64,000 bases of DNA from Nocardioides turkmenicus (lineage in GTDB: Bacteria; Actinomycetota; Actinomycetes; Propionibacteriales; Nocardioidaceae), in contig NZ_JAALAA010000020.1 in the NCBI RefSeq assembly GCF_011045035.1, positions 1 through 64,000 of the forward strand, given 5' to 3'. The notes beneath the pieces were generated by a model, which saw only the letters and a list, made by a program, of their open reading frames with translations, searched no databases and had not been told where the DNA came from. The position numbers and the translations under genes are program-made. Below are positions 52,882-62,157 of this stretch, in pieces. The stretch's first letter is position 1. Each line of letters starts with the position of its first letter.

Positions 52882-55495
52882 CCAGCAGCTCCGCGAGGAG
52901 CTCCACCGCATCGCCGAGCGCGCCCCTGAGGCGTACGTCCCCACCGACACCTTCGCCCGCGGCCGCCGCGCCCATCGCCGCTCGGTCGTCATCGCCATCA
53001 GCGGGATCTCGGCTGCCATCGCCCTCATCGCCGGCACCGTCGCCCTGGCTCCCACCCGAAACTCGGCGGAGGTCGATCCCGCCCGCAGCCATGCCGGCCT
53101 GGCCGTCCCCGACACGCTCCACGCCGCCCCGAGCTGGCTCGCCGAGTCCGAGAACGGCCGTTACACCCACGCCGACGACCTGGAGCAGGACCTGGCCATC
53201 GGGGTCGGGGCGATCGCATACGTCCAGCCTGCCGAGGACTCGAACACCGCCGTCCCCGTCGTGGTCGATGCCGACGACGGTGACTACCACCCGCTCGATC
53301 TTCCCGACTTCATCGGGCTCGATCCCTACTGGGAGAACGGAAGCGGCGAGAACGACGGCCACCGACCGATCGCCCTGTCCCCGGACGGCAGGAACCTGGC
53401 GTGGGCGTGGGGAATGGCTCGAAAGGCGACGGAGGACGAGGTGGTGGCAGGTGGCGTCCGCGTCGCTGATCTCACCACCGGCGACGTCGCCGAATGGGAC
53501 CTCGCCACGGCCTCCTGCCCCACCACGAGATGCGAAGACCGCGGCGTCTACGTCTCCGACCTGGAGTGGTCCGACGGCGGCACGAAGCTGCTGTGGGCCG
53601 GTTCTCGCATGGACCGATGGGACGATGAGTCGTACGTCCCCGGCGAGGCCGTCGCCGGGGTCATCGATCCCGGGACCGCGTCCGTCACCCCTTATGCCGG
53701 CACCATCGACGGGGTCGTCTCCCTGTCGACCTGGGCTGTGGCCGACGACGGCACGATTGCCTTCAACGGCCCGTTCGGCTCGGGCGCCGTCCAACTCCAG
53801 TCGACTGGAGGAGAAACCACCAAGGTGGCTCTCCCGGCCGATGCCACCGCAGGCGAAGCCATCCAGTTCCGCGGATCCGAGCTCTACGTCGTCACCGACG
53901 CAGGCATGGCTCCACTGGACGGCACCGGGGCGACATTCGGCCGGCCGAACGGCTTGCCGATCGGACCGATCGGTTGGGTGGGCGACGCGCCCCTCGTCAA
54001 TGCGTTCGGCAATACCGGGGGCGCCTACATCGGTCAGCTGGGAACGTCGGAGAGTGACTCGCGAGTGCTGATCGAATGCGACGACGTCAGCAGCTTCGTC
54101 GCGGGCACCGTGAGCATCGCGTACGCCCTCATCGATCCCGACGCGGCCGACCCCACCGTCTTTCGCATCCCGCCCATCTTTCTTCCGCCCTGGCTGAAGA
54201 CGACTGCGTTCTGCCTGGTCATAGGAGTGATCGCGGTCGCGCTCTGGCGTTGGCGACGCCGCACACGAGCCGTGCGACCTTTCCGTCGCACGGCGAACCC
54301 GGACACAGTCGTCATGTTCGTCGTCCTCGCCGGGCTGGTCGCGGCGTTGCTGTTCCAGTCGTCGGCCACTGTCACATTCGACCTCTCGCCGAGGGAACCA
54401 AGCGGCGTCGTCGCCATCCCGTCGGGCACCCCGACGAGCGCACCCAGCCCGACCCGGGCGGTGATCCCGCGGCACATCCGCTGGACAGACGACCCGGACA
54501 AGCACGTGCCCGTCTCCGACTCTCTGGCCGTCGGCCGCGCGACGCTCGCCTTCCCCGACGAGACCTTCGTCGATGACGGCGGAGCGGTCGTGGTGATCAC
54601 CGTCGACGGCGACTACCATCGCCTGCCTCTGCCGGGCGTGCGTGAGACCTGGGGCATGACGGAGGAGCCCATCCGGCTCTCCGCCGACGGCACCCGCCTG
54701 GCGTACGTCGCCGAGGACCAGAGTCTGAACATCATCGACCTGGAGACCGGCAAGGTCACCGAGCACCCGCTCGAGATGGACGGCAGGATCACGAGTCTCT
54801 CTTGGTCACCGAATGCGGAGTGGTTGGTCTGGGACTCCGACTACGAGCATCGGGCCGCCGGCCGTATCTCCCCTGATGGCACCGCCGAGCCACTCCCCGA
54901 AGGAAGGTGGGAGAACGCGGGCATCGGTGACGACGGCACAGTCGTCGTACGCAACGAATCCGGCACCAAGATCTGGCCCGGCGGTGCCACCGACCTGCCT
55001 GGCACGGGCCAGGAAGGTCGGTCGATCTGGATGGGCGCGGGCGCCCCGGTCGCCGGCGTCGACGATCCCGGGGTCCGCTCGATAGGCCGGGACTCGGGCG
55101 GCAACGTCGATCTGGCGATCGGGCGCCATCCCTCGGTACGAGGAGTAGACCTCGACGGCCGTGACCTCAGGGAGGTCGCCGGCTGGACGGCTGACGGCAC
55201 CCCGCTGATCGTGACGGCGAATGACGACGGACGCGACCTCCGTACGGTGTCTCCCGACGGTGAGACCGAGGTCGTCGCTCACCTCGACCACCGCGTCACT
55301 CGGCTGGCGATCGCCACGGCATTGCCCGCCGGCCTGGCGGTGACGGCTCCCGATCCGGACTGGACGTGGACGAGCCAGCCCTTGACGAGCCACCTTCCCA
55401 CGGTGCTGTTGGCCGCGGCAGTGGTCGGACTCGCCGTCTTCGTCGTCTGGCTCTGGGTCAGGAGTGCTCGGCGAGCAAGGCGAGCTGAGCTCTGA
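52874..55495 (+). CDS. Four-helix membrane protein with two extracellular beta-propellers, candidate anti-sigma sensor
   Basis: This 873-residue protein has a short cytoplasmic N-domain (REELHRIAERAPEAYVPTDTFARGRRAHRR), then TM1 at about 37-57. A TolB/WD40-like propeller spans about 65-435. TM2 (437-458), a basic loop and TM3 (478-498) lead to a second propeller (about 510-838), and TM4 (842-862) with a basic tail ends the protein. The propellers are internal duplicates: LSPDGRNLAWAWG aligns with LSADGTRLAYVAE, and VSDLEWSDGGTKLLW with ITSLSWSPNAEWLVW. Overlap with the sigma gene suggests an anti-sigma role; no known zinc anti-sigma motif is visible. Confidence 0.8.
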   Translation: MTDQQLREELHRIAERAPEAYVPTDTFARGRRAHRRSVVIAISGISAAIALIAGTVALAPTRNSAEVDPARSHAGLAVPDTLHAAPSWLAESENGRYTHADDLEQDLAIGVGAIAYVQPAEDSNTAVPVVVDADDGDYHPLDLPDFIGLDPYWENGSGENDGHRPIALSPDGRNLAWAWGMARKATEDEVVAGGVRVADLTTGDVAEWDLATASCPTTRCEDRGVYVSDLEWSDGGTKLLWAGSRMDRWDDESYVPGEAVAGVIDPGTASVTPYAGTIDGVVSLSTWAVADDGTIAFNGPFGSGAVQLQSTGGETTKVALPADATAGEAIQFRGSELYVVTDAGMAPLDGTGATFGRPNGLPIGPIGWVGDAPLVNAFGNTGGAYIGQLGTSESDSRVLIECDDVSSFVAGTVSIAYALIDPDAADPTVFRIPPIFLPPWLKTTAFCLVIGVIAVALWRWRRRTRAVRPFRRTANPDTVVMFVVLAGLVAALLFQSSATVTFDLSPREPSGVVAIPSGTPTSAPSPTRAVIPRHIRWTDDPDKHVPVSDSLAVGRATLAFPDETFVDDGGAVVVITVDGDYHRLPLPGVRETWGMTEEPIRLSADGTRLAYVAEDQSLNIIDLETGKVTEHPLEMDGRITSLSWSPNAEWLVWDSDYEHRAAGRISPDGTAEPLPEGRWENAGIGDDGTVVVRNESGTKIWPGGATDLPGTGQEGRSIWMGAGAPVAGVDDPGVRSIGRDSGGNVDLAIGRHPSVRGVDLDGRDLREVAGWTADGTPLIVTANDDGRDLRTVSPDGETEVVAHLDHRVTRLAIATALPAGLAVTAPDPDWTWTSQPLTSHLPTVLLAAAVVGLAVFVVWLWVRSARRARRAEL

Positions 55496-55528
55496 TCGAT
55501 AGCTCAACGGCCCGACGAAGAAACGCGG

Positions 55529-56125
55529 CTACTGAGGCCGGCGCTTCTGTGGATGGATCGTCTCGTGACGGGCGAGCATGGCGACGTACTCCTCGATCTT
55601 GCGCGCCCGCGCGGCCTCGGTCTTCAGGGAGGTGATGCGGTGGTAGAGGGCGAAGCGGTTCTGGGAGGTGAGGACGTCGTACATCGCCTGGGCCTCCGGC
55701 ACCGCGGCGATCGCGGCGAGGAGGTCGGGCGGGGTCTCAGCGGTGGCGGAACCCGCGTACGCAGCCTCCCACCGCCCGTCCGCCTTGGCCGCTTCCACGG
55801 CAGCGCGGCCGGCCGCGGTCATCCGGCCCTCGGCCTCCAGACGGCTGATGTGCTCGACGTTCCGCTGTGACCAGCGGCTCTTCGGCCCGCGCGGGGTGAA
55901 CCGCTGGAACGACGACTGCTCGTCGCGCCGCCGGGCCTGGCCGTCGATCCAGCCGAAGCAGAGCGCCTCGTCGAGCGCGGTCTGCCAGGTCAACGTGGTC
56001 AGCGTGCCGCCCTTCTTGGTCAGCACCAGCCAGACCGCGGACGTGTCGGCATGGTGCTCCTCCAGCCAGGCCCGCCACGCGGGCGGATCGGGAAGCAGGA
56101 GCTCGACTCCGGGCAGGGTGGCCAT
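55529..56125 (-). CDS. YdeI/OmpD-associated family protein
   Basis: This 198-residue cytoplasmic protein has PAWRAWLEEHHADTSAVWLVLTKKGG, ALDEALCFGWIDGQARRRDE and the basic RFTPRGPKSRWSQRNVEHISRLEAEGRMT, which are hallmarks of the YdeI family. The function is poorly defined; some relatives are linked to resistance to membrane-active peptides. It is convergent with the double-propeller gene and sits within an insertion between crp and the MBL-fold gene relative to mycobacteria. Confidence 0.85.
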   Translation of the reverse strand: MATLPGVELLLPDPPAWRAWLEEHHADTSAVWLVLTKKGGTLTTLTWQTALDEALCFGWIDGQARRRDEQSSFQRFTPRGPKSRWSQRNVEHISRLEAEGRMTAAGRAAVEAAKADGRWEAAYAGSATAETPPDLLAAIAAVPEAQAMYDVLTSQNRFALYHRITSLKTEAARARKIEEYVAMLARHETIHPQKRRPQ

Positions 56126-56142
56126 GAGCCGAAGAGTAGGCC

Positions 56143-56937
56143 TCAGCGCTCAGCGAGGTAAGCCAATTGCGCTCTCACCGAGAGCTCGGCGGCACCCCAC
56201 AGGACCTGGTCCACATCGGCGTACACGATCTCCACGATCGCCCGCGGGTCCGCCTCGGCCGGGGTAGCCCCGAGATCTACGAGAGCCTCCTCGACCTGAC
56301 CGAGGCGCTCACGGCGGTGGGCGATGTAGTAGTCGAGCGCGCCGAGAGCGTTGCCGATGACCGGGCCATGACCAGGCCAGACGCTGCCGACGCCGTGCTC
56401 AGACGCCAACGCGTGCAACCGGTCCAACGAATCGAGGTAGGCGCCGAGCTCGCCGTCGGGATGGGCGACGACCGTGGTCCCGCGCCCGAGGACGGTGTCG
56501 CCGGTCAGCACGGCGCCATCGCCCGGCAGCCAGAACGACAGCGAGTCCGAGGTGTGGCCGGGCGTCCCGACGACGCGGATCTCGAGACCGTCGACCTCGA
56601 TGACATCGCCGTCGCCGAGCCCCTCGGTGCCGAGCCGGTATTCCGGGTCAAGAGCGCGTACGCCGGCCCCGACCCGCTCCGCGAAGGCCCGTGCCGCCTC
56701 GGAGTGGTCGTAGTGGTGGTGGGTCAGCAGCACCGTCGCCACCTCGCCGGCCGCCTCCGCGACCGCATCGAGATGTCCCTCGTCGAGGGGCCCGGGGTCG
56801 ATCACGACCGACCGGCGCGCGCCGGGCTCGCGCAGCACCCAGGTGTTGGTGCCGTCGAGCGACATGATGCCGGGGTTGGGCGCGAGGATGCACTGTCCGC
56901 GCTCGCCGAAGACCCCGCCCGACCAGGACTCGCTCAT
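56143..56937 (-). CDS. MBL-fold metallo-hydrolase
   Basis: This 264-residue zinc hydrolase has the metal-binding motif TVLLTHHHYDHSEAARAF, GTPGHTSDSLSFWLPGDGAVLTGDTVLG and VWPGHGPVIGN, consistent with a glyoxalase II/LACTB2-like enzyme. It corresponds in position to Rv3677c. The substrate is not defined. It overlaps the upstream NUDIX gene by 4 bp. Confidence 0.9.
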   Translation of the reverse strand: MSESWSGGVFGERGQCILAPNPGIMSLDGTNTWVLREPGARRSVVIDPGPLDEGHLDAVAEAAGEVATVLLTHHHYDHSEAARAFAERVGAGVRALDPEYRLGTEGLGDGDVIEVDGLEIRVVGTPGHTSDSLSFWLPGDGAVLTGDTVLGRGTTVVAHPDGELGAYLDSLDRLHALASEHGVGSVWPGHGPVIGNALGALDYYIAHRRERLGQVEEALVDLGATPAEADPRAIVEIVYADVDQVLWGAAELSVRAQLAYLAER

Positions 56938-57833
56938 GAGCGTCCCCTTCCGGCGATGAGGGACTCGTGCAGGGGCAACATCGACAGGGCGTGGCCGCCG
57001 TCGACCTCGGTGACAGCCGGGGTGAACATGGTCAGCTCACGCTCCGCGGCGGCGGCGAGCACGTCGTCCTCCGAGCCGATCGAGGCGACCTCCAGGCAGT
57101 TGAGGTAGGTCGGCGGCATCATCGCGAGCTCGCCGGCCTCGACCTGCTCGACCGCCTCGGCGGCGCCGAGCCAGTGCACCGAGGAGGACTCGCTGGACAC
57201 GTCGCGCGTGACCTGCCCCTCGGGCAGCCGTGCGACGAAGAACCAGGTCGCGAAGCGCTTCGGCTCGAAGACCGGCGTCGTCCAGGCGGCCCACGGCGCC
57301 AGCAGATCCGTACGCAGCACCAGCCCACGCCGGGTCAGCAGCTCGGTCAACGACACCGAGCGCGACTCCAGAGCGACCCGGTCCGCCTCCCACTCCGCGC
57401 CGGAGACGTCGTCGACGACGGCGTCTGCCGAGGTCCCGGCGAGCAGCACCCCGCACTCCTCGAACGTCTCCCGCACCGCCGCGGCGACCAGTGCCCGGGC
57501 CCGGGACTCGTCGACCCCGAGCCGGCGCGCCCACTCACCGGCGGACGGCCCGGCCCAGCAGGAGTCGGGCAGCTCGGCGTCGCGTACGTCCACACCACCG
57601 CCGGGGAAGACGGCCATCCCGGCGGCGAAGCCCATCGTCATCTGCCGACGGAGCAGATACACCTCGGGGCCGGCGCCAGAGCCCGGCCGCAGCAGGAGGA
57701 CCGTCGCTGCGTCACGCGGCTCGACCGGGGTGCGTACGCCCTCGGCGTACTCCCCGGCCAACGCCACGATGTCGTCACCAAGCCGGACAGGAGGGATCGG
57801 GATGCGCACGCTCGTCACTGTAGCGACGCGCAC
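56934..57833 (-). CDS. NUDIX hydrolase (NUDT19-like)
   Basis: This 299-residue protein has AATVLLLRPGSGAGPEVYLLRRQMTMGFAAGMAVFPGGGVD and a split NUDIX box ending VAAAVRETFEECGVLLA, the long-insert form related to eukaryotic NUDT19 CoA-diphosphatases. Three in-frame GTG codons (57833, 57818, 57809) could start it and no strong ribosome site decides; the first is given. It is co-translated with the MBL-fold gene by ATGA. Confidence 0.85.
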   Translation of the reverse strand: MRVATVTSVRIPIPPVRLGDDIVALAGEYAEGVRTPVEPRDAATVLLLRPGSGAGPEVYLLRRQMTMGFAAGMAVFPGGGVDVRDAELPDSCWAGPSAGEWARRLGVDESRARALVAAAVRETFEECGVLLAGTSADAVVDDVSGAEWEADRVALESRSVSLTELLTRRGLVLRTDLLAPWAAWTTPVFEPKRFATWFFVARLPEGQVTRDVSSESSSVHWLGAAEAVEQVEAGELAMMPPTYLNCLEVASIGSEDDVLAAAAERELTMFTPAVTEVDGGHALSMLPLHESLIAGRGRS

Positions 57834-57859
57834 CCCCGCGCCCTACCCTCATCCGAGAC

Positions 57860-58318
57860 TCAGATCTCGACGACGATCTCCACCTCGACAGGCGCGTCGA
57901 GCGGCAGAACCGGAACACCAACAGCCGAACGAGCATGCCGGCCGGCGTCGCCGAAGACCTTCCCGAGCAGCTCGGAGGCACCGTTGGCGACACCCGGCTG
58001 GCCGGTGAAGTCAGGCGTGGAGGCGACGAAGCACAGCACCTTCACGACCCGCTTGACCTGCGAGAGGTCACCGATCTCGGCCTTGACCGCCGCCAGGGCG
58101 TTGAGCGCACACTGCTGCGCCGCGGCGTACCCGTCCTCGGCCGACACGTCCCCGCCGACCTTGCCGACGGAGAGGAGCGCGCCGTCCTTCATCGGGAGCT
58201 GGCCCGACGTGAAGACGTGGTTGCCCGAGCGTACGGCCGGGATGTAGGCCGCCACCGGCGGCACCACGTCCGGAACGCTCAGTCCGAGCTCGGCCAGGAC
58301 CTCTTCGGGGGCGCTCAC
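57860..58318 (-). CDS. RidA/YjgF family protein
   Basis: This 152-residue protein of the Rid family has AAYIPAVRSGNHVFTSGQLPMKDG, a central cysteine in KRVVKVLCFVASTPDF, and RHARSAVGVPVLPLDAPVEVEIVVEI with the conserved catalytic-type Arg. Rid enzymes hydrolyse reactive enamines and imines. The GTG start overlaps the stop of the DUF4177 gene as GTGA. It corresponds to Rv3678c of M. tuberculosis. Confidence 0.92.
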   Translation of the reverse strand: MSAPEEVLAELGLSVPDVVPPVAAYIPAVRSGNHVFTSGQLPMKDGALLSVGKVGGDVSAEDGYAAAQQCALNALAAVKAEIGDLSQVKRVVKVLCFVASTPDFTGQPGVANGASELLGKVFGDAGRHARSAVGVPVLPLDAPVEVEIVVEI

Positions 58319-58470
58319 TCCGTGACCGCCCGCTTGAAGAATCCGACGTAGTTGCCCGTGCCGTTGTCGAGGATGGAGACGAGCTCCCACCCGTCGGCAC
58401 CGAAGTTGTTGAGGATCTGCGCCGCCGCGTGGTTGAGGACGGGCGCCACCTGGTATTCCCACTTGGTCAT
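58315..58470 (-). CDS. DUF4177-like small protein
   Basis: This 51-residue cytoplasmic protein reads MTKWEYQVAPVLNHAAAQIL, then NNFGADGWELVSIL and VGFFKRAVTE. The WEY start and GADGWELVSI are the DUF4177 signature. It is translationally coupled to ridA by GTGA and corresponds to the small gene next to Rv3678c. The function is unknown. Confidence 0.88.
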   Translation of the reverse strand: MTKWEYQVAPVLNHAAAQILNNFGADGWELVSILDNGTGNYVGFFKRAVTE

Positions 58471-58562
58471 ATCCGCACCCTACTTCGCGAGGTTCCGGCG
58501 GTTCCTCCCGATGACATGGTTTGATCTTCCAACCGAGCCCCGGACCCACTACCGTCGGGGCC

Positions 58563-59378
58563 GTGACTTCCACTGAGCAGCTGAAGACGTACGTCGACAC
58601 CTGGTGGTCCTCGGTCCAGGATCTCGTCGCGCTCCTGGAGGAGCTCCCCGAGAACGAGTGGGATCTGCCCACCGACCTCCCCGGCTGGGACGTGCGCGCC
58701 GTCGCCTCTCACGTCGCTCATCTGGAGGGCCTCACCGCCGGCGCCCCGCGGGAGGAGGCCGAGGTCCCCGAGTCGGATCACATCAGGTCACCGATGGGCC
58801 AGTTCACCGAGATCGGCGTGCTCACCCGCCGTGAAGCCGCTCCGGCGAGCATCATCGACGAGATCCGCCGCTACTCCGCCGTACGCCACGAGGCGCTGCT
58901 CGCCTCGCCGCCCGAGGACCCCGCGGCGCCGGCGCCGGGCGTCTTCGGCGCGATCGGGTGGACCACCGGCAAGCTGCTCCGCAACCGCCCGCTCGACGTC
59001 TGGCTCCACGAGCAGGACATCCGGCGCGCGACCGGCCGCCCCGGCAACCTGGACACCCCTGGCGCCCTCCACACCGCCGACTACCTCCTCGAAGGCGTCG
59101 GTTTCGTGCTCGCCAAGAAGGCCGGCGCCGACCCCGGCTCCACGGTCGTCGTCGAGGCCGAGGGGCACGCTCCGTACGCCTTCACGGTCACCCGCGAGGG
59201 CAAGGGAATCCCTGTCACCGACCCGGTGACCGACCCCACCGTCACCCTCTCCACCGACCGTGAGACGTACGTCCTCCTGGCCGGTGGCCGGGCCTCCGCC
59301 GATCCCACCAAGGTGAGGATCAGCGGCGACACCGCGCTCGGCACCAAGATCGTCGAGAACCTCAACATCACCCCTTGA
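58563..59378 (+). CDS. Maleylpyruvate isomerase family mycothiol-dependent enzyme
   Basis: This 271-residue protein is of the DinB/MDMPI superfamily. It has a four-helix N-terminal domain (WSSVQDLVALLEELPENEWDLPTDLPGWDVRAVASHVAHLEG, with the His that binds metal), DVWLHEQDIRRATGRPG (second metal region), and a C-terminal MDMPI domain with VTLSTDRETYVLLAGGRASADP. Such enzymes use mycothiol as cofactor; the substrate is unknown. It starts at GTG and is convergent with the metalloprotease gene. Confidence 0.88.
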   Translation: MTSTEQLKTYVDTWWSSVQDLVALLEELPENEWDLPTDLPGWDVRAVASHVAHLEGLTAGAPREEAEVPESDHIRSPMGQFTEIGVLTRREAAPASIIDEIRRYSAVRHEALLASPPEDPAAPAPGVFGAIGWTTGKLLRNRPLDVWLHEQDIRRATGRPGNLDTPGALHTADYLLEGVGFVLAKKAGADPGSTVVVEAEGHAPYAFTVTREGKGIPVTDPVTDPTVTLSTDRETYVLLAGGRASADPTKVRISGDTALGTKIVENLNITP

Positions 59379-59379
59379 T

Positions 59380-62031
59380 CTAGCGCCCCGGACGGGACAG
59401 CGGGTCGTACGGGTCGGTCCCACGCGCCCGCTCCTTGGCGTTGGAGTGACCGTCGCCGTCGATGTCGACATCGCAGGCGTCACCGGCGCCGTCTCCGTCC
59501 ATGTCCGCCTGGCCGGGGTTCGGGTGCCGGACGCAGTTGTCGCTGTCGTCGCTCACGCCGTCGTCGTCACGGTCCACACCTGGGGCGGTGTGCACGACGG
59601 TGCGGTCGGCCGACGCGATCACCGTGCCATCGTCCTCCCACTCGACCGTGATCTCATGGGTGCCTTCCGGGACCGCCACGTCGAGGGCGTAGGTATCGAG
59701 CTTCTCGCCGCCGGCGGTGTCGACGTCCTCGCTGGCGACCAGCGCGCCATCGACGTAGACGCGGACGTGCTCGGTGGCCGGGATCGGACACCCGTTGGCA
59801 CCGTTGCCCGGCTCGTCCGGGCAGAGGTCGTAGACGTCGGGGACACCGTCGCCATCGCCGTCCGGACAACCGGTGGGCGCCGGTCCGGGGTTCTCCGGAC
59901 AGCGGTCGTCGGCGTCCACGACTCCGTCTCCGTCGGTGTCGCCACCGGTGCCGACGACGGTCGCGGTGAGGGTGTACGTCGTCTCCGGCACCCCGACGAC
60001 CAGGTAGGGGTCGATCCGGATGTCGAGGTCACCCTCGACGCCTTCGAGCACCACCCGCTCGGGCTGCCCCGCCGAAGCCGCCCGGCCGGTGGCCGCGCCG
60101 GTGACGTACATGTCGAGGTCGCTGGCGTCGTCCCAGCTCAGCGCCAGCTCCACAGTGCTGACCTCGGGGACCGAGAGTGTGAAGTGGTGGCCGGCCTCGG
60201 GCACCAGGCCGAGCGAGGAGTCGGCGACGGTGAACGTGTTGCCCTCGGAGCGCTCGAGCACGATCGGGTCCATCAGACTGCCGGCCGCGGACCCGGTGGC
60301 CCGGCCGCTGGAGGCGGACGTCGTGCCGGTCGCGCCGCTGTCCGGTGCCGCGACATCGATCGAGCCGGCGTCCGGAGCCCGGTCGTCCGTCACGATGGTC
60401 CACACCTTGTTGGGCGTGGTGTAGCCGGAGAGCGCGAAGACGTCGTACGGTGCAGTGACCTTGGCGTCTCGCTCCAGGTAGCTGCGCGGGATGCGGAACC
60501 TCACCGTGTCCGCCGATGCGTCCCATGCCGACCACTCGGCCGGCACCGCGCGCTCCATGGAGTGGTCGTAGGTCGCCACACCGCTCTGGGTGACCTTGGA
60601 ATCGAACTGACGACCACCGATCGAGACGCTGTACTGGGGCAGGCCGACGACGTCGTCGGGCCACAGGTCGGCCACCTTGATGGTGGCGACCAGGTCCAGC
60701 GCGGTCGCCTCGACCTCGAGTCGCTCGATGTCGCCGTAGGTCGAGCTGGAGTCACCGGCCGGGTCGTCGTGGGATGCGTAGGGTTGGGTCGGCCCCGCGT
60801 CGATCGGGCGCCGCTCGACGGTGCCGCTGACGTGGACGTGACCGTCCGAGGTCTCCGCGCCGTGCTCGGGACTGTCGACGGTGAGCACCGGAGAGTGGGT
60901 ATCGACCGGGACCGGCGTCCAGTCGGTCTCCTCGGCGGCCGGCGTGGTGCCGACGTCAGGCTGCGGGCAGTCCCATGCGGAACCGGTGGAGGACGCGTAC
61001 CGGTGGTTGTCGGGGTGTTGCACCTGGAACGGGTCGCCGTCGCCGATCCGGTCGTTGGCGTGGAGGTGGTCGGCGTCGCTGACCGCGCCATCGCCGTCGA
61101 CGTCGAGGTAACGGCTCATCCGGGTGGCGAAGGCCTCCACGTTGAGGGTCGAGACGCACTTGCTCTGACCCGGCGGGTCGTAGCTGTAGGCCATGATGTC
61201 GGTGGTCGGCACCGGTCCCCACTCGCCTTCGGCTCCGTCGCCGACATGGCCGAGCGTCAGGCAGTGGCCGGTCTCGTGGAGCACCAGGTCGAAGAGGCTG
61301 AACGCATCCGTCTTGCCCGGCACCGGGTCGACGGCACCGTTGACCGAGAAGCAGACGTTGCCACCCGCGCCGCCACAGTCCTCGACGTAGTAGCCGCCGC
61401 CGTCGCCGTGGTGACCGTCGTACCCGGGCATGCCCTCCCAGGTCTCCAGGCTGAACGGGTTCTCGATGTTGTGGCAGGGCACCGCGTTCTCGTCGAGGAT
61501 GCCCAGCGCGGTGGTGAGGTACGTCGGGTCCACACCGATGCCGAGACCGCCGGCCGGGTTGCTCGCGAGGATCACGATCTCTGGGTCGTAGAGCGGGTAG
61601 GTGCTCGGCGCCTTCCCGTCGACGAGCTCGATGATGTGCGGCGAGATGGTGAACTCGACACCGTCGCGCAGCCAGTCCAGGCCCATCTCGTCAGAGAGGT
61701 AGTGGATGCCGCCGGCCCAGGCATCGGCCGCCTGCTTCATGATCCGCAGGTCGCGTTCGGCGGTCGGGCTGGCCGGTACGACCACGGCGACGTCGACCTT
61801 GGGGCTGTCGAGCGCGTTCAGCCCCGTCTTGCCGTGGTAGCAGATGTTGTCGGGATTGTCGCGGCTGTGGTCCCGGACGCATCCGGGCGGCAGATTCCCG
61901 TCACCGAAGTAGGGCCCGACGTAGTCGTCGGCCGGGCTGGCCGGGGCTGCGGGGGCTGTGAGTACGATGCCCGCCACCAGGAGCAGCGCACCGACCAGTG
62001 CGAAGAGCGGGCGTTGGATTCGATGGGGCAC
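59380..62031 (-). CDS. Large secreted zinc metalloprotease with thrombospondin type-3 repeats
   Basis: This 883-residue exported protein has a signal peptide (ALVGALLLVAGIVLTAPAAPASP) and a catalytic domain. The zinc site is HETGHCLTLGH (His252, Glu253, His256, His262), with a Met-turn-like DIMAYSYDP downstream. This resembles metzincins, though Gly sits at position 10 instead of 8. A DxDxDG loop near 308, two beta-sandwich-like regions, and Ca-binding TSP3-like repeats (DTDGDGVVDADDRC near 694; DRDDDGVSDDSDNC near 830) follow. It probably degrades extracellular protein. Confidence 0.8.
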   Translation of the reverse strand: MPHRIQRPLFALVGALLLVAGIVLTAPAAPASPADDYVGPYFGDGNLPPGCVRDHSRDNPDNICYHGKTGLNALDSPKVDVAVVVPASPTAERDLRIMKQAADAWAGGIHYLSDEMGLDWLRDGVEFTISPHIIELVDGKAPSTYPLYDPEIVILASNPAGGLGIGVDPTYLTTALGILDENAVPCHNIENPFSLETWEGMPGYDGHHGDGGGYYVEDCGGAGGNVCFSVNGAVDPVPGKTDAFSLFDLVLHETGHCLTLGHVGDGAEGEWGPVPTTDIMAYSYDPPGQSKCVSTLNVEAFATRMSRYLDVDGDGAVSDADHLHANDRIGDGDPFQVQHPDNHRYASSTGSAWDCPQPDVGTTPAAEETDWTPVPVDTHSPVLTVDSPEHGAETSDGHVHVSGTVERRPIDAGPTQPYASHDDPAGDSSSTYGDIERLEVEATALDLVATIKVADLWPDDVVGLPQYSVSIGGRQFDSKVTQSGVATYDHSMERAVPAEWSAWDASADTVRFRIPRSYLERDAKVTAPYDVFALSGYTTPNKVWTIVTDDRAPDAGSIDVAAPDSGATGTTSASSGRATGSAAGSLMDPIVLERSEGNTFTVADSSLGLVPEAGHHFTLSVPEVSTVELALSWDDASDLDMYVTGAATGRAASAGQPERVVLEGVEGDLDIRIDPYLVVGVPETTYTLTATVVGTGGDTDGDGVVDADDRCPENPGPAPTGCPDGDGDGVPDVYDLCPDEPGNGANGCPIPATEHVRVYVDGALVASEDVDTAGGEKLDTYALDVAVPEGTHEITVEWEDDGTVIASADRTVVHTAPGVDRDDDGVSDDSDNCVRHPNPGQADMDGDGAGDACDVDIDGDGHSNAKERARGTDPYDPLSRPGR

Positions 62032-62157
62032 GTCGTATCCTTCCGAAGCACGAGCGGGACCACTGGTCCGGCGCCGCTGTCGGTAGAGCGGTCAGCGAAC
62101 GCTAAGGCGCAGCGATGACCGGTTGCGGCCATTGCCCGGAAATGGCCATGACTGGCG

